A DNA stretch of 64,000 bases from Staphylotrichum longicolle (GCA_019096155.1 JAHCVI010000002.1:4960001-5024000), one strand, 5' to 3'; positions 32,849 through 44,095 are shown, counted from the first letter of the stretch. Numbers and translations: made by a program. The notes: generated by a model from the sequence alone, not told the origin.

Positions 32849-33590
32849 GAACAATACCTTCCATGGTATCCTGACTAGGTACCTTTGTCTGATGTCCTAT
32901 AGCCTTTCCCTTGTTGATAATGACAGGAACTGGCGCTCACCGGTGACACTTGAGGACCGGAATGTCGCAAGCTTCAAATACCTCACCTCCGCTGTGGACT
33001 TGGCCTGCGGTGAAACATCATCTGGTAATGCCCTGACTTGATGCTCTTTCTTTTTTTTTTTTGTGTGTTTTTTTTTTTTTTCACCAAAAAGAAATAATGA
33101 ACAGGGGCCTAGCGCGTTGATGGGTGCTGGGGTTCTGATTCGTCGCTGTCGTGGTGGTGGTGTTGGTCGCCTGGTTACTCCGGCAACTTTGTTGTTTCCG
33201 ACACGCCTCACTGTGTAATCGTCGATGGAAAGAGCCAACTTAGAGAGTGAAAGAAGCGATCTCAGGCTGCTCACCACGTGAATACCACCGTCTATGGTTG
33301 TCTGTTGTTGCGCGTTTGTCTCTCGTGGGCCCGCGCCCAAATGCTTCCCTCAACTTCTTCCTTCAACTCTTTTCTTCACAAACTTCTTACAACTGCTTCA
33401 TCCAACCTTTTCTCCAACTGCTTTAGTCAACCATTTTCTTTGCTCCCTTCACTCCTGCCTCATCTTGAACTTCTTCCTTCAACTGGGTTCTTCGATCGGC
33501 CCCCAAACTTGGTTGCGTCTGTTGGCAATCAAGGTTCCATCCGATCCGCAGTGAACAGAGTCTTGTGTGCTGCAGTCGTCATTCGTGAGC
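32849..33590. other. Intergenic with long poly-T tracts
   Basis: About 740 bases with no gene. Two T-rich runs at about 33048-33082 (T interrupted by GTGTG) and a CTTCTTC/CAACTT-rich pyrimidine leader at 33340-33490 stand out. The latter probably belongs to the promoter and 5' leader of the following gene. Confidence 0.5.
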
Positions 33591-36500
33591 ATGGCGACCT
33601 TCAAGCAGAACATTCGACCCCCGCCGGTCGGTGTCCGACCTTCCGAATCGTCGTCAGAGGATGACGAAGAATACGACTTTGAACCTGAGATCACTCTGCA
33701 CTCCATCAAGACGAGCAAGACCATCCATTTCCCTATCCGTGCCAACTACACAAAGTGGACGCCGCGGGAAGCCTTCCGAGAGCTGGTGCAGAACTGGTAC
33801 AGTGGAATTTTCTTAATCAAGCCGTGCTGGCTCGCGAGCTGTCTCCGTCGACCTGCCCTTCGGACTAAGCTGATCTTTGGTCGTGTTTACAGGAGAGACG
33901 CCATCATCAGGAGCTTCAACCTCGCCGAACAGGACTTCTGCGTCATTCGCGAGGAGAAGACGTCAGGTCGCAGCACCGAGATCATCTACAAAGTGCTGCG
34001 TCCTGGCAACGCTGATGACACCAAAGAATGGCTTGGCTACATCCGCTTTAAGGGCCGCGAAGGCGAGGGCGGCACCATCGAAATCACAAACCGCGCAGCC
34101 ACGCTCCAGCCCTGGCACCTCGACCTCGGGGGGACAAGCAAGGCTGGCGACGCCCACCAGGCCGGGGCACACGGTGAGGGTCTCAAGATCGCCCTCCTCG
34201 TCTTGATGCGCGGCCGCCAGAACCACAGCGTCAGGTGCTGCACGGGCGGATTTGCTTGGAAGTTCAATTTCACGACCCAGGGCCGCCTCGTTGCTCGCCT
34301 GCGCCGTATGTCGCCCGAGGCCATTCACAAAGTCGAAGACCAGGCCCGGCGGTTGAGTCAGAGAACCTTGCTCCCCTTCGCGGCGAGCCCGGAGTCGGAC
34401 GTCCAGTTCTTGATTGGAGAGTCACAGGCCGGCCGGGACGATTTGGGCGAAAAGACGAAGCGGAGGCCAGTGAAGCGAGAAGATTTCGACGCCTGGACGA
34501 GGGCTGCCTTGTTTCTACAAGAAGATGGAGCCATCATCTCGACCGCCAGTGGCGACCTTCTTGTTAGTACACAGCTTTGCGGCCTTATCTACCTCAAAGG
34601 GCTTCTGCTCTGCGAATCAACGCCTTTCCGGTCCGCAAGCATCACAAACGAGCCACTTAAGTTCGGCTACAACTTTGCCTCTGGAACCACCAATCGCGAG
34701 AGGCAGTCGGTCGCCAATGCCGGCGAAGAGTCGAAAGCCATCCTCGCCATCTGGAGCAAGGTGCTCGTCGAGAAGCCCGACATGGCTTCCGAGCTGAGTG
34801 CGATGCTGAATACCACAGAACCTCGGTACGCAGATGTCTACCGCGCAGAGTGGCACGTCGATCTCGAAACTGCGTGTCGGCTTAAAGACTACCTCCTTGG
34901 GCCACAGTTTGCGGGAAAGTGGTATTACTGCAGTGAGGATAAGAGCAAGGTAGTTACTAACCCCCATTCATGGTTTAAGCAAGCGTTATATGCTCCAATA
35001 CTGACTTTTCTCTTGGAAGAATCCGAGACTGGGCCATATCATTCAAGGCCTCGGGTGCGAAGGTGTCGAGCTGACAAAGACATACTGGGGCATTCTACGC
35101 AGGCACAACCTGATCAGGACCGCCGAGGAAGAGGAATGCCGACGCTTTACAGCTGCAGCATCGGTGACAACCGCAGCACTTGGCTCAGACTTCGCAAAGT
35201 CGGTCAACCGTCTGCTCTCCGCTTGCGTGCGAGCCTGTTCCAAGACGAGAGGCATAGACATCAGCTTTGTCCAGGCCGGCCAGCTCCACCTCCAGCTTTT
35301 TTATTCAGAGGCCGAGAGGCTATTCCGGGCTCATGAGCGGTGGCTCACGGTCGAGGGAGCCATCGAGGAATTGGGTCTGCCCAACGACTTGGTGGAGACA
35401 GACGTGGTTTTCCACGCTGTGAAGAGGCTGTTCGCTGATGCGCTGGAGCAGCTTCCGCGGGACCTGTTTGTGGAGGAGGATAAGTCGAGGACGGAGGAGT
35501 GGCGTCGGAAGTGGGAGGTCAGCCGAGCCGAGCAGAGACTGCTCGACTACTTGCGGATGGGGGACTTGCGCGTTGATACGATTCCGGAGAGTCTGGGATT
35601 GCGTTTGACGTGGAACGTTGGGTGTCGACAGCATTGCGTTCAGATCCAGTGCCACAGAGCTTCTCAGTGCTCCCACCTTACGGACACTCTGCTGACCTCA
35701 GACGACGGTATGTCTCTTTGACGTCCCCTACTCTCTCCTATTTTTATTTCGGACCCCTCGCTGACACTTTTGCTGCAGCCAGCATGGACACGATGGCTTG
35801 CATCGTCCGGCAGGCTGAGGACGACTCCGACCAGCAACCGACCAGCGATGAGATAAATCTTCAGTTTTCCACTGCAGGATGCCGGATCTCCCAATCCAAC
35901 TTGTCCGGAGGAGAACACTGCGAGCACAATTTGGAGGAAGGCGAGGAGTATTACTTCGTCCTGGTAACCCCGGGAGATCCGGAATCTTTTGTCAGCTTCT
36001 CTCCCACCAGACGTGTGGATCCTCGGCCTCCATCGCCTGCTCCCTCATCGGCTGTATCCCAGCCACTGGTCGACGGGCGTGACATGACAGAAACTCAAGA
36101 AGATGGAGACTCAGTGGGCACGGCGCCGGAGCCGCAGAGCTGGCGGGGTGACCGTCAATCCTCAGTCCTCACTTCTGGCACCGGCGATCAAGAGTACTAC
36201 ACCGACACTGGAGATCAACGGTACGACACTGGCACCGAGCACGAAGACGACGAGCGCTTGTCCAGGGATGGAAGTGGAGCAACGTTGCTCGAACCAGGAT
36301 TGGCACGGTTTACTGAGCAGCGCGTTGCCGCCAACGCCTCACCTGCTGTCGTCGAGGCGCCGACTTCAGCGCCAGCAGCCGCACCGGCATCCTCAGTTTT
36401 CAGTAAGGCAACCTCCCAATCTGCTTTCTCTTTCCCTCCCACATACTTACATAAGTTTCATAGCTCTTGGGTCTCGCCTTCGCAATCTGGATATCTTCAG

Positions 36501-36621
36501 CATTGACAGAGAACAATGGTACGAGGCCAGAAACGGCGAGAATGTGCATGCGGTGATTGGGATTTTGTCGGGAGAGGAGTCCCTCTCGGACGAAACGAGG
36601 AAACGGCGGAGGGTGGATTGA
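33591..36621 (+). CDS. Large protein with N-terminal GHKL (HSP90/MORC-like) ATPase domain
   Basis: Protein of 910 residues in five exons: 33591-33796, 33893-34949, 35020-35707, 35779-36402 and 36464-36621, all in phase. The N-box FRELVQNWRDAI (residues about 61-72, formed across intron 1) and the G2 box AGAHGEGLKIALL (near 158-170) identify a Bergerat-fold ATPase as in HSP90, MutL and MORC proteins. Family pattern ITNRAATLQPWHLDLGG supplies the G1-like strand. The middle (about 200-640) is helical with no domain I recognise, and the C-terminal 250 residues are acidic, Ser/Thr/Pro-rich and probably disordered, ending in a basic RKRRRVD that may be a nuclear signal. Retained intron 1 is a multiple of three and open, so unspliced reads would look like a longer protein. 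Function unknown; chromatin or chaperone-like roles are inference. Confidence 0.85.
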
Positions 36622-37204
36622 GTGTTGTGAGGATGGTCTGATTCTTTCTCCTCCATATTGGAGTACCTGTCAGAGTAGATTGTCAGATTTGTTCGCGGAG
36701 AGTAAAGCCCAGTCACATTGTGACTGTCACAAATTTCAGGAGCCCCAACAGGGCATTGATGAGTGTGTTGATTGAATTGAGAGTGGCGATCTACAAAGGA
36801 GAGAAGAAATGAAGGAATCCAACATATCCATGTGTAGATGGGTACGGTGCGCCTCAGAGGCGACCGAGATGCCTTGAGAACAGCATGCTATGAAAAGTAT
36901 TTCCTCAGCTATTGTCCCGAACTTCAATTGCGCCATTTGGCTGACGCTCAATCTCACAATATTCACGCTCGCATCATCTTCAGCGAGCCGTCACTAAGTT
37001 GATCACAATCACCGATAACAAAAGGTCCTTCACATTATGGTAAGGAAAATTCCAAATTCATTGACTCCAGAAGTCATCGGGTGCTTGGAGTGGTTTTCGG
37101 GGTCGCTGAGTGCTTTCCCCACCCACCCGGAATCCCATTCCCCTGAGGAGCCCATCCTCCGTTACCCTGCGGTGTTACAAAAGAGAAGGAATCACAACTC
37201 ACCT
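36622..37204. other. Intergenic, short hairpin only
   Basis: About 580 bases between convergent genes. A 7-bp hairpin CAGTCAC-ATT-GTGACTG lies at 36710-36726. Otherwise nothing is recognizable. Confidence 0.5.
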
Positions 37205-37954
37205 CTACAGAAACTTCTTGTTACCCTTGACCAGCGTACCAAGCCTAGACAAGGCACCCATCCAGCCGGTGGTCCACTTCTCCCCCTTGGACACCAGGTT
37301 ATGATGACCGGGAAGAAGATACACCGCCGACCTGCCCTCAAACACGCCCCACCACCCATTGATGTTTTGCTCCACCACATCCACATACACCCCCTCCCCA
37401 CCGCCGCACGCCCCCCGCCCGGTCGTCATCCTCTTGTACAGCTCCGCGTCCACCATCTTGCCCTCGGGCGTCTCGAACCCGCTCGGAACCATGGAGGTGT
37501 AGTCGTCCCCTTCGGGCCCGGCCGAGTCCGGCTGGACGATGTAGCGGTTGCGCAGCGGCACCAGGTCGAGCGGGATGCCGCGGGCCGGGTTGTCGCAGTG
37601 CGCGCACAGGCCGTCCCACGGGTAGAACTGCTTGTGGCCGTCCTTGCCCTTGCGGGCTTGGAGGAGGAGGGTCTCGGGGCACACGTACTCGTTGCCCTCG
37701 ACGAGGACGCCGGCGGCGTTGGTGTGTTGGGTGACGTAGGCCGGGCAGTGCGCCCAGGCCGGGCCAGGGCGAGTGATGTTGGCGAGGATCTGGTTGAGGC
37801 GGGCCTCGGCGGGGAGGTTGGTGTCGTTGTTGTGCTTGACGTCCGGACGAATCCAGATATGGTGCTGGCAGACAAGCTCGTCCTCAAAGAGGCCGATGTT
37901 TGAGGGGTCGGTGCAGTGGCACCACGGGTGCTGAGGGATGCGCAAGATGCACAT
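37205..37954 (-). CDS. Hypothetical protein, Cys- and Trp-containing, 249 residues
   Basis: Uninterrupted reading frame with balanced, protein-like composition (HPWCHCTDPS, YVCPETLLLQARKG, FYPWDGLCAHCDNPARGIPLD, NINGWWGVFEGRSAVYLLPGH). No signal peptide or membrane span. Paired cysteines (CHC, C, CAHC) could coordinate zinc, but I do not recognise the family. The C-terminal end NKKFL is followed directly by a GTGAGT-like donor, so an additional 3' exon is possible. A TATA-like box lies about 100 bp upstream, supporting a real gene. The overlapping open frames on both strands are judged to be shadows. Confidence 0.65.
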   Translation of the reverse strand: MCILRIPQHPWCHCTDPSNIGLFEDELVCQHHIWIRPDVKHNNDTNLPAEARLNQILANITRPGPAWAHCPAYVTQHTNAAGVLVEGNEYVCPETLLLQARKGKDGHKQFYPWDGLCAHCDNPARGIPLDLVPLRNRYIVQPDSAGPEGDDYTSMVPSGFETPEGKMVDAELYKRMTTGRGACGGGEGVYVDVVEQNINGWWGVFEGRSAVYLLPGHHNLVSKGEKWTTGWMGALSRLGTLVKGNKKFL

Positions 37955-38436
37955 GATAGGCGGTTGGTGTTGTTGCGCGTGTTGTGTGTGTTACTCGTGA
38001 GTGAGTGTGGCCTGAGGACTCTCATGTTGCCATTGCGCCGGGAGGTGCTTTTGTTTATATAGTCAGTTTCTCGCCGTTTACTTTACAAACTGTTGCGCTT
38101 TCAGTTAGGAACATAGTCAGAGCAACCCGGAGGACTTACGAGTGTGTTGCACTCAGGGGTACTGCTCAGGGGCTTGGTGGGAAACATCTCAGGGTTAGGG
38201 TTGTTCGCATCCCGCTCACCCCCTTGGACCAAGACTGAGGCGAAAATAGCACACAAAGGGCTCACAGAGGCCTAGTATGAAGGGAACAATGTCATTGTGG
38301 CTATCTTGCGCTCATACACAAACAGCTGTACCTAAAGTGACGGGGAAATGGGCAAAATACATCTATTACACAGGATACACATGTAGGTTCTCAAACGGCA
38401 GGCCGGCACATCTCCAGGCTCTTCAACACACCATCT
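37955..38436. promoter_or_regulatory. Promoter region of the 249-residue gene
   Basis: On the minus strand TATATAAA occurs at 38061-38054, about 100 bp before the ATG at 37954. A GGGTTAGGGTT word lies at about 38192-38202. No gene is seen. Confidence 0.45.
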
Positions 38437-39312
38437 TCATACCAGAAGGAACGTAAACGCGCCGAGTGCAACGGCCACTGCTCCTGTGCCGGCCAGACGC
38501 TGGGCACTGTTGGTCGAAGGCGAAGGCGATGACTGGGCAGTGTTATCCGCTGTCGGCTGAGTGGCAGTAGTAGTGGACGCCGCGGGGACGTGTGTCGATG
38601 GCTTCGGGCAGTTGCCTGTGCCTGCGCACAGTTTGTTCAGGTCGGCGGAGACGTTGGCGGCAATCGCGTCATCGAACTTGATGTTGCAAAAGTCGCTAGG
38701 TCCAAACCTGCCATCGCTTTCGGGGGGCACCATCAGACACGTGCTGATCCCGGATTTCAGGAGGGCTTGGTCGGTGATGGTCAAAGACTCGTCAGGCACC
38801 CCGTCGACGACTTGGGTGGACATGAGGCACCGCTGGTTGTTGGCGGCGAGGAGGTCCACGGCCTGGCCGTCGTTCCGGGTCTCAAAAAGGATGCCCGTGG
38901 TTGATTGGTTTTTGGTGAGAGTCCCGTCAAAAACCCCGTCACGCCCCTTCCCGCAACCTCGCCAGGTGATGTGCCACCACAGGGTCCAGTCGCCCTCGGC
39001 CGCGAAATTGTCGACGAAGGTGTAGATGAAGTGGGGCTTGTTGCTGGTCGGGTCCACGGCTCCCCAGTTCATCTGCCTGCTCAGATTGTAGGGCGTGCCG
39101 CCCACGACGCTCTGATTGACCCGGAACTCAAGGTACGGGTAGAGGCGCATGGCTCGCTCGGGGTTCGTGACGGCAAAGATGACGGGCATGTACGGCGTGG
39201 GGGCGTAGCTCTGATTGTCGCGGGGAAAGACGAGGTCGAACTCGACCTTGCTGGCGGCGCTGGCCAGGGTCCCCAGGCAGGCCAGCGAGGTCACAAAAGA
39301 GATGAGACGCAT
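38437..39312 (-). CDS. Secreted GPI-anchored protein of the DUF7136 type
   Basis: Single-exon gene, 291 residues from the ATG at 39312; a longer frame starting at 39414 only adds leader-like sequence. Signal peptide MRLISFVTSLACLGTLASA, then KVEFDLVFPRDNQSYAPTPYMPVIFAV, the characteristic start of DUF7136 domains. Several conserved cysteines (WRGCGK, RCLMST, TCLMVP, DFCNIKF, LCAGTGNC) and N-glycosylation sites follow. The C-terminus is a Ser/Thr-rich stalk and a hydrophobic tail (GAVAVALGAFTFLLV) typical of a GPI-anchor signal. Expected at the cell surface or wall. No enzymatic role is known for the family. Confidence 0.85.
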   Translation of the reverse strand: MRLISFVTSLACLGTLASAASKVEFDLVFPRDNQSYAPTPYMPVIFAVTNPERAMRLYPYLEFRVNQSVVGGTPYNLSRQMNWGAVDPTSNKPHFIYTFVDNFAAEGDWTLWWHITWRGCGKGRDGVFDGTLTKNQSTTGILFETRNDGQAVDLLAANNQRCLMSTQVVDGVPDESLTITDQALLKSGISTCLMVPPESDGRFGPSDFCNIKFDDAIAANVSADLNKLCAGTGNCPKPSTHVPAASTTTATQPTADNTAQSSPSPSTNSAQRLAGTGAVAVALGAFTFLLV

Positions 39313-40608
39313 GTTGACTCGAGATTGCGGCGTCGGGGAGCGCTCGAAGTCGCGCCGGCCGAGTTGAATGAATGGAACGCACGAGTCCTCAGGGACTGGA
39401 CCAACGGGGAACAATAAAGCGAGTGGCTTGTTGAGGGAAAGTGTCCGGGACGTGGTGGCAGTGGAAGGGGCCGCTACTATAATGAGGGAGGGAGAGCGTG
39501 AAGTGCCCAGTTTCGCAGAGGTTGCTGCGGTTGATTCGCGTATGCCAGGTGAAATGAGTCAGCGCTTGTCTTGGACGAGTGCATGACTGAACAAGAGCTA
39601 ACAGAACCAACAGCTCAAAAAACAGTCGAGATGCTACATCAGTTAGGCGGCTAGCGTGTGTTCGTGCCGTTTACCCGTCTCGGCCTCATTTCCCGCATCC
39701 GTACCCCACAGCAAGCCAACGGGCAACGACAAGAAGTACATAGTAACCCACAGTCTTTGGATGACCTAAACTACCTGAACCTGAACAACTGCAGCAACTG
39801 AAGTGTGTCTCACCCATGTTTCATCACCATAGCTGTCAGGATTCACGAAATGCCACATAACGACCAGGGATGTACGGCGTGTTCCAGTTGTTGAAGATGC
39901 ACAGGAGTAGCAGGAAATTAGGTATCCATGCCTTAATAAACGTCACAGCTTGTTATTGGAACCAAAGCCAAAGATGAAGGCGAATACAACCATGGGAAGA
40001 CGGAGCAAGACCTCGCCGAAGAGAACTGGCTGCGGAGCAAGGGAATGGCGATGGGAATGGGACACCAAGACGGCAGACCCTCGGCTCAACGTGTCCTCGA
40101 CTCAGGGGCCATCACTGTTTTTCCTGTTCTCTGCACTCGACTGAACTCGATGAAAAGCACCAAACACCTAGGAAGTGAGTTGCAGGTTTCGCGTATGGTC
40201 AAGTTTGTCCAGCACCAGGCGTTCTCACGCTCTCTGACTCTTGAGTCCTGCCGTTAACGGCCAACAACGGGGAACGGTTGATGGGCTGCGAGGGAGCTGC
40301 TGTGTAACCATACCACCTTCCAGCTTCCAGAATGTACAACGTGAGACGTCAAGACTATTCGTTCGTGACTTCCTAATAACAAGACGTGTGGCTGGCCAAT
40401 TCAGAGCTGGCCAAACACCTGCAAGTCCGACTCTCGGCCTGCCCCATCTCACTTCCGGAACCCATCCGCAACAGCTGCATTCCTTTCTCCAAACAAGAAT
40501 CTTGCTGAGGTCTCTTCGCTCACTTTTCTCCTCAAACAAGACATTTCAATCTGCCAATTCAAACACCCCAATACACCACCAAAAACAAACCCCCTCTCAC
40601 CACCAACC
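39313..40608. other. Intergenic between divergent genes
   Basis: About 1.3 kb without a supported gene. It presumably carries the promoters of the GPI-anchored protein and the SDR gene. A long unspliced leader of CT/CA-rich sequence (40480-40608) precedes the SDR start. Confidence 0.5.
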
Positions 40609-41730
40609 ATGCCCACCCCGCCCGCCCTCACAATCCCGAACCCCGCCCTGCCCCCCGACGCCCTCATCCTCGTCACCGGTGTCAACGGCCTCATCGCCTC
40701 GCACGCCGCCGACCAGCTCCTCGCCGCGGGCTACCGCGTGCGCGGCACCGTCCGCTCCGCTCCCCGCTGCGCCTACTTAACTACCCTATTCGCCTCCCGG
40801 CACGGCCCGGACCGCTTCTCGCTATACGAAGTCCCAGACGTGACGGCCCCGCACGCCTGGGACTCGGGCGAGGTCCTGCGCGGCGTGTCGGGCATCGCGC
40901 ACGTGCTCGGCGCGCTGGACCTGGCGGTGCAGGACGCCGACGCGGCGGCCGCGGCGGAGCTGCCGTGGCAGATTGCGCTGCTCGCGGCGGCGGCGCGCGA
41001 GGGGAGCGGGGTGAGGAGCGTGGTATTTACGTCGTCGGCGTGGGCGGCGTGGACGCCGGATGTGGGAAAGGGCAGGGTGGTGCTGACGGCGGGGAGCTGG
41101 AATGAAGAGGCGGTGGCGCTGGCGAGGGATCAGAGCGTGGAGGCGGGGCGGAAGGGGTTTGCGGGGTTCATGGCGTTCAAAACGCTCGTGGAGAAGGGGG
41201 TGTGGGAGTGGGTAAGGGAGAATCAGCCACGGTATGCGTTCAACACGTTGTTGTTGGATACGGTGATTGGGGAGTGTCTGGACCCGGTGAACCAGGGGAT
41301 TCCGTCGACGGCGGGGATGGTGCATTGGGTGTGGGAGAATGCGCATGTGGAGGTGCTGGACATGATACAGCCGCAGTGGTTCGTGGATTGTCGGGACGCG
41401 GGTCGGTTGTATGTCGCGCTTCTGGCGACGGCACCAGTCGTCGACAGGGAGAGGATCTTTGGCTTTGGGGCGCGGTACAGCTTCTTCCGGGTCGCTGAGA
41501 TTTTGAAGGAGCTGTATCCGGGACATGCGGAAAAGATGGCAAAGGTGAAAGACCTGGGGTGGGACCAGACCGAGGTGCCAAATGAGGTCGGGGCGGAGCT
41601 GCTCGGGAGACTGGGCCAGAAAGGAGGATGGCGGAGTCTGGAGGAGAGTGTCAAAGAGAACGCACGGAGTTGGTTTAAGCTCGAGTCGGCGGGAGTGACG
41701 GACCATAAGCATGGACAGTTTGCCAATTAG
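40609..41730 (+). CDS. Extended short-chain dehydrogenase-like protein lacking the catalytic Tyr
   Basis: Single-exon gene, 373 residues. The Rossmann entry ILVTGVNGLIASHAADQLL with following RGTVRS matches the extended (atypical) SDR group that includes Gre2-type carbonyl reductases and dihydroflavonol reductases, which use NADPH. VVFTSSAWAAW supplies the catalytic Ser strand. At the YxxxK position the sequence is FMAFK: Phe187 stands where the proton-donating Tyr should be, while Lys191 is kept. The enzyme may have lost oxidoreductase activity or use another residue. Codon use is strongly G/C-ending throughout, like its neighbours, so there is no sign of transfer. Confidence 0.88.
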   Translation: MPTPPALTIPNPALPPDALILVTGVNGLIASHAADQLLAAGYRVRGTVRSAPRCAYLTTLFASRHGPDRFSLYEVPDVTAPHAWDSGEVLRGVSGIAHVLGALDLAVQDADAAAAAELPWQIALLAAAAREGSGVRSVVFTSSAWAAWTPDVGKGRVVLTAGSWNEEAVALARDQSVEAGRKGFAGFMAFKTLVEKGVWEWVRENQPRYAFNTLLLDTVIGECLDPVNQGIPSTAGMVHWVWENAHVEVLDMIQPQWFVDCRDAGRLYVALLATAPVVDRERIFGFGARYSFFRVAEILKELYPGHAEKMAKVKDLGWDQTEVPNEVGAELLGRLGQKGGWRSLEESVKENARSWFKLESAGVTDHKHGQFAN

Positions 41731-42107
41731 TCCCTAGGTTCTAGCTAGGGCGCGCGTGACGCTGGAGATCCAATATCCTTCAGAACTGTCATTCATCCCA
41801 GCTCACCTCAATCGCCATCATTGACCCTCGAAGCCCATGATTGTGACCAATACCGTAGAGCGTCCAAACATATCCGCACCGCATTTCGGGCTTGGCAGTG
41901 TGCTCTCCAAAATACACCCACATTCAACTGAAGGCTGTCTCATGCCCATGCGCAATGGTGAAACAGAACCCATGTGCCAGGCAGATCTCTTTCCTTCTCC
42001 GCGGCTCGAAACGGTCGGTGTCGTAATGACTAGACCAGCCGGAACCTCGCGTCTTGACGACGAAGTTTCTTTTGTGAATCCTTGTACCCTTTGTACCTAC
42101 CGGCCCT
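41731..42107. other. Intergenic, no gene seen
   Basis: About 380 bases between convergent genes. No repeat or RNA signature. Confidence 0.5.
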
Positions 42108-42763
42108 TCAGGAAGGGGCCGGCTGGGGATTATTTCCGACCGTCTTGTAAAGATTGCGCAGCTCGAAGGCCTCGTGCCCACCCTCGGGAACCTCCCCGAT
42201 GAGGCGCGCCGGCTGGCCCGCGACAATACTGAAGCTCGGGATGACCATGTTCGGGGGCACGACGGTGCCGTCGAGGATGCGCACGTAGTCCTTGATGATG
42301 GCCAATTCGCCGACCGAGACTTTGGCGCCGATGTGGACGTGGCTACCGATCGAGGCAGCCTGCACGACGGAGCCGGGGCCGACAAAGACGTGGTCGCCGA
42401 TTCGAAGGGTCATGTAGGTAAACACTCTGCGCGGGAACCATCCCGTAAGTAAGAAGTCGTGAGCGATGGGACGACGGAAACATACCCCTTGTACAACCGT
42501 CCCGGGGGACGCAGGCAGCACCCTCGGCTCAGAAAGCAGTAGCGGCCGATGGAGACGGCGGTGGTGCTGGGGGGTGCTCCTCCTGTGGACTGGGACGAGG
42601 GCTGGATGGTCCGGATCAGGTCGCCGCGGATCATGACGTCGGGCATGATGACGGTCTTGCCGCCGAGCATGATGTTCTGCGTGCCCACGAGCGTCGCCTT
42701 GCGCGCCACCTTGTTGCCCGTGTCCGTCTCAATGTACTCTCCTCTCGGCGGCCGTCGCGACAT
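42108..42763 (-). CDS. DCTN5: Dynactin p25 subunit (left-handed beta-helix protein)
   Basis: Pointed-end subunit of dynactin, which couples dynein to endosomes and other cargo. Exons 42763-42486 and 42426-42108 with a 59 bp intron (GTATGT...GCAG) give 198 residues; the join restores LYKGVFTYMTLRIGDHVFVG. The start MSRRPPRGEYIETDTGNKV is typical of fungal p25. Hexapeptide repeats of the bacterial-transferase type run through IMLGGKTVIMPDVMIRGDL, VSIGRYCFLSRGC, HVFVGPGSVVQAASIGSHVHIGAKV and ILDGTVVPPNMVIPSFSIVAGQPARLIG. A short Ser/Gly insert (TGGAPPSTTA) interrupts the second coil. A housekeeping gene, useful as an anchor for conserved gene order. Confidence 0.95.
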
Positions 42764-43537
42764 CTTGGCGGATGTTGCTGTGTTTGTCGCGAGCGAGTGG
42801 GGTTGTGTTGTCGAGAGTTTCGAGGTTCGTGGGTGTTCTGGTGACCGGGTGGCGCAAACTTGAAGCGCGTCGTTGCGAGAGCATCTCCAGTGGTGCCCAG
42901 GGGTCTGAAGAGCAGTGGGGCGACCCCTGTCGTTGCACGGGCCGCACCTTAATAAGTGCCTGGAGCTTTGGCCCTCTACCCCGCTGATCCCAGGTTTGAG
43001 GGATCCTCCCCTGCAGTTTCACCACAACCCAACTCACTGGTACCTATCATTGGAGGCTTCCTCGTTCTTGTTGTCTGTGTGCCGCATCACCACTTGAACT
43101 CCCGTCCCTCTGAAGGATACGGCCAGCGGTCAATCCGCCCTCTTTTCAGTGGCACAGGGCCGCTCAGGCACCCCCTCTTGAGAAGACTCGGAATAGACTC
43201 GATGTGTTCTTTGTTTTCCGGGCCTCTGCCTTTGTTGGGGCCACTGCACTGATGACCTTGATGAATTCGTGATGGTGGTAGGAAAAGAGAGTGTGGCTGT
43301 TAGGAACTGTGGGTGGTGGGGAAAACCCACCAGAGCGGGTGGACCGGCAACAGCGAGACCTCCTTCCAGGACACTCTGCGCTGTTTCTCCAACGTCAAGA
43401 GCAAGGACCCGTTCGACTTTGCACCCTACGTCAGTTGCCATCGCGAATCTGGAAGGTTTCCCGCTCTTCCGGGGGCAGCGCTCTCCTCAGCAGCACAGAG
43501 TCTGGCAATAGTGATTGAAACTGACACATTTCCCTAG
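42764..43537. other. Intergenic, possible remnant exon near its right end
   Basis: Upstream of the CorA-like fragment. Bases about 43345-43437 read as WTGNSETSFQDTLRCF...DPFDFAPYV in the forward direction and could be a preceding exon of that fragment. No N-terminal part was found further upstream before the dynactin gene begins. Confidence 0.35.
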
Positions 43538-43910
43538 CTGTTCAACGCGACCTCACTGCGCGAGGCGGCCAGATCCACAACCATGAACCGCTACGTTATC
43601 GTCTTTACAGTTGTCACTGTGCTTTATATCCCGCCAAGTTTCACCACGGTACGTCGCTGGATTTCCTCCCTGAGCAATCGGGTAGCGAAGTTGGTAACCT
43701 CAGTCGTTATTTGGTACACCCTTGTTTGAGGCTCAGGAGCAAGCCGAAACGGTGGAGCGATTCAAGATATCGACTGTGATCTTCTGCGTCATTACCTACG
43801 TCCTGTCGTTTCTGCTCATTTGGGTAGCGGAGAAATGGGAGACAGCCGGCTCCCGGTGCCATGGCACGCTTCCTCTTAGCGTCAACTTGCGCCAGTTCGG
43901 CGGGAAGTAG
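43538..43910 (+). pseudogene. C-terminal fragment of a CorA-like membrane protein
   Basis: Two exon-like segments, 43538-43648 and 43704-43910, join in phase 0 (GTACGT...CTCAG). They give LFNATSLREAARSTTMNRY, a first helix VIVFTVVTVLYIPPSF, a loop SLFGTPLFE, and a second helix VIFCVITYVLSFLLIWVAEKW. This is the two-helix C-terminal module of fungal CorA/ankyrin-type magnesium-transporter-like proteins, with GTP in place of the GMN signature. The large N-terminal cytosolic part is missing between here and the dynactin gene. It may be a truncated relic, or a gene whose upstream exons I failed to recognise. Confidence 0.4.
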
Positions 43911-44095
43911 CGCGGCCAACCGTCGAAGCAGCAACAAGAAAATGGAGGTTGGCGACGCAGACATATTTATGAGTGTCTGACTTTGCTTCTCCGCTCTCGT
44001 TTCCTGGCCTCAGCACAATACGAAGGAAGCGAGTCAGGCTGCGCTCATGCCACTGAGGGATTGACACTATAGCCGTAGTATTTAAGGTACTCCAT

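Noticed and set aside
40822..41712. 296-codon reverse frame antisense to the SDR gene
   Set aside because: Composition is Arg/His/Leu/Pro-rich as expected for the shadow of a G/C-ending gene.
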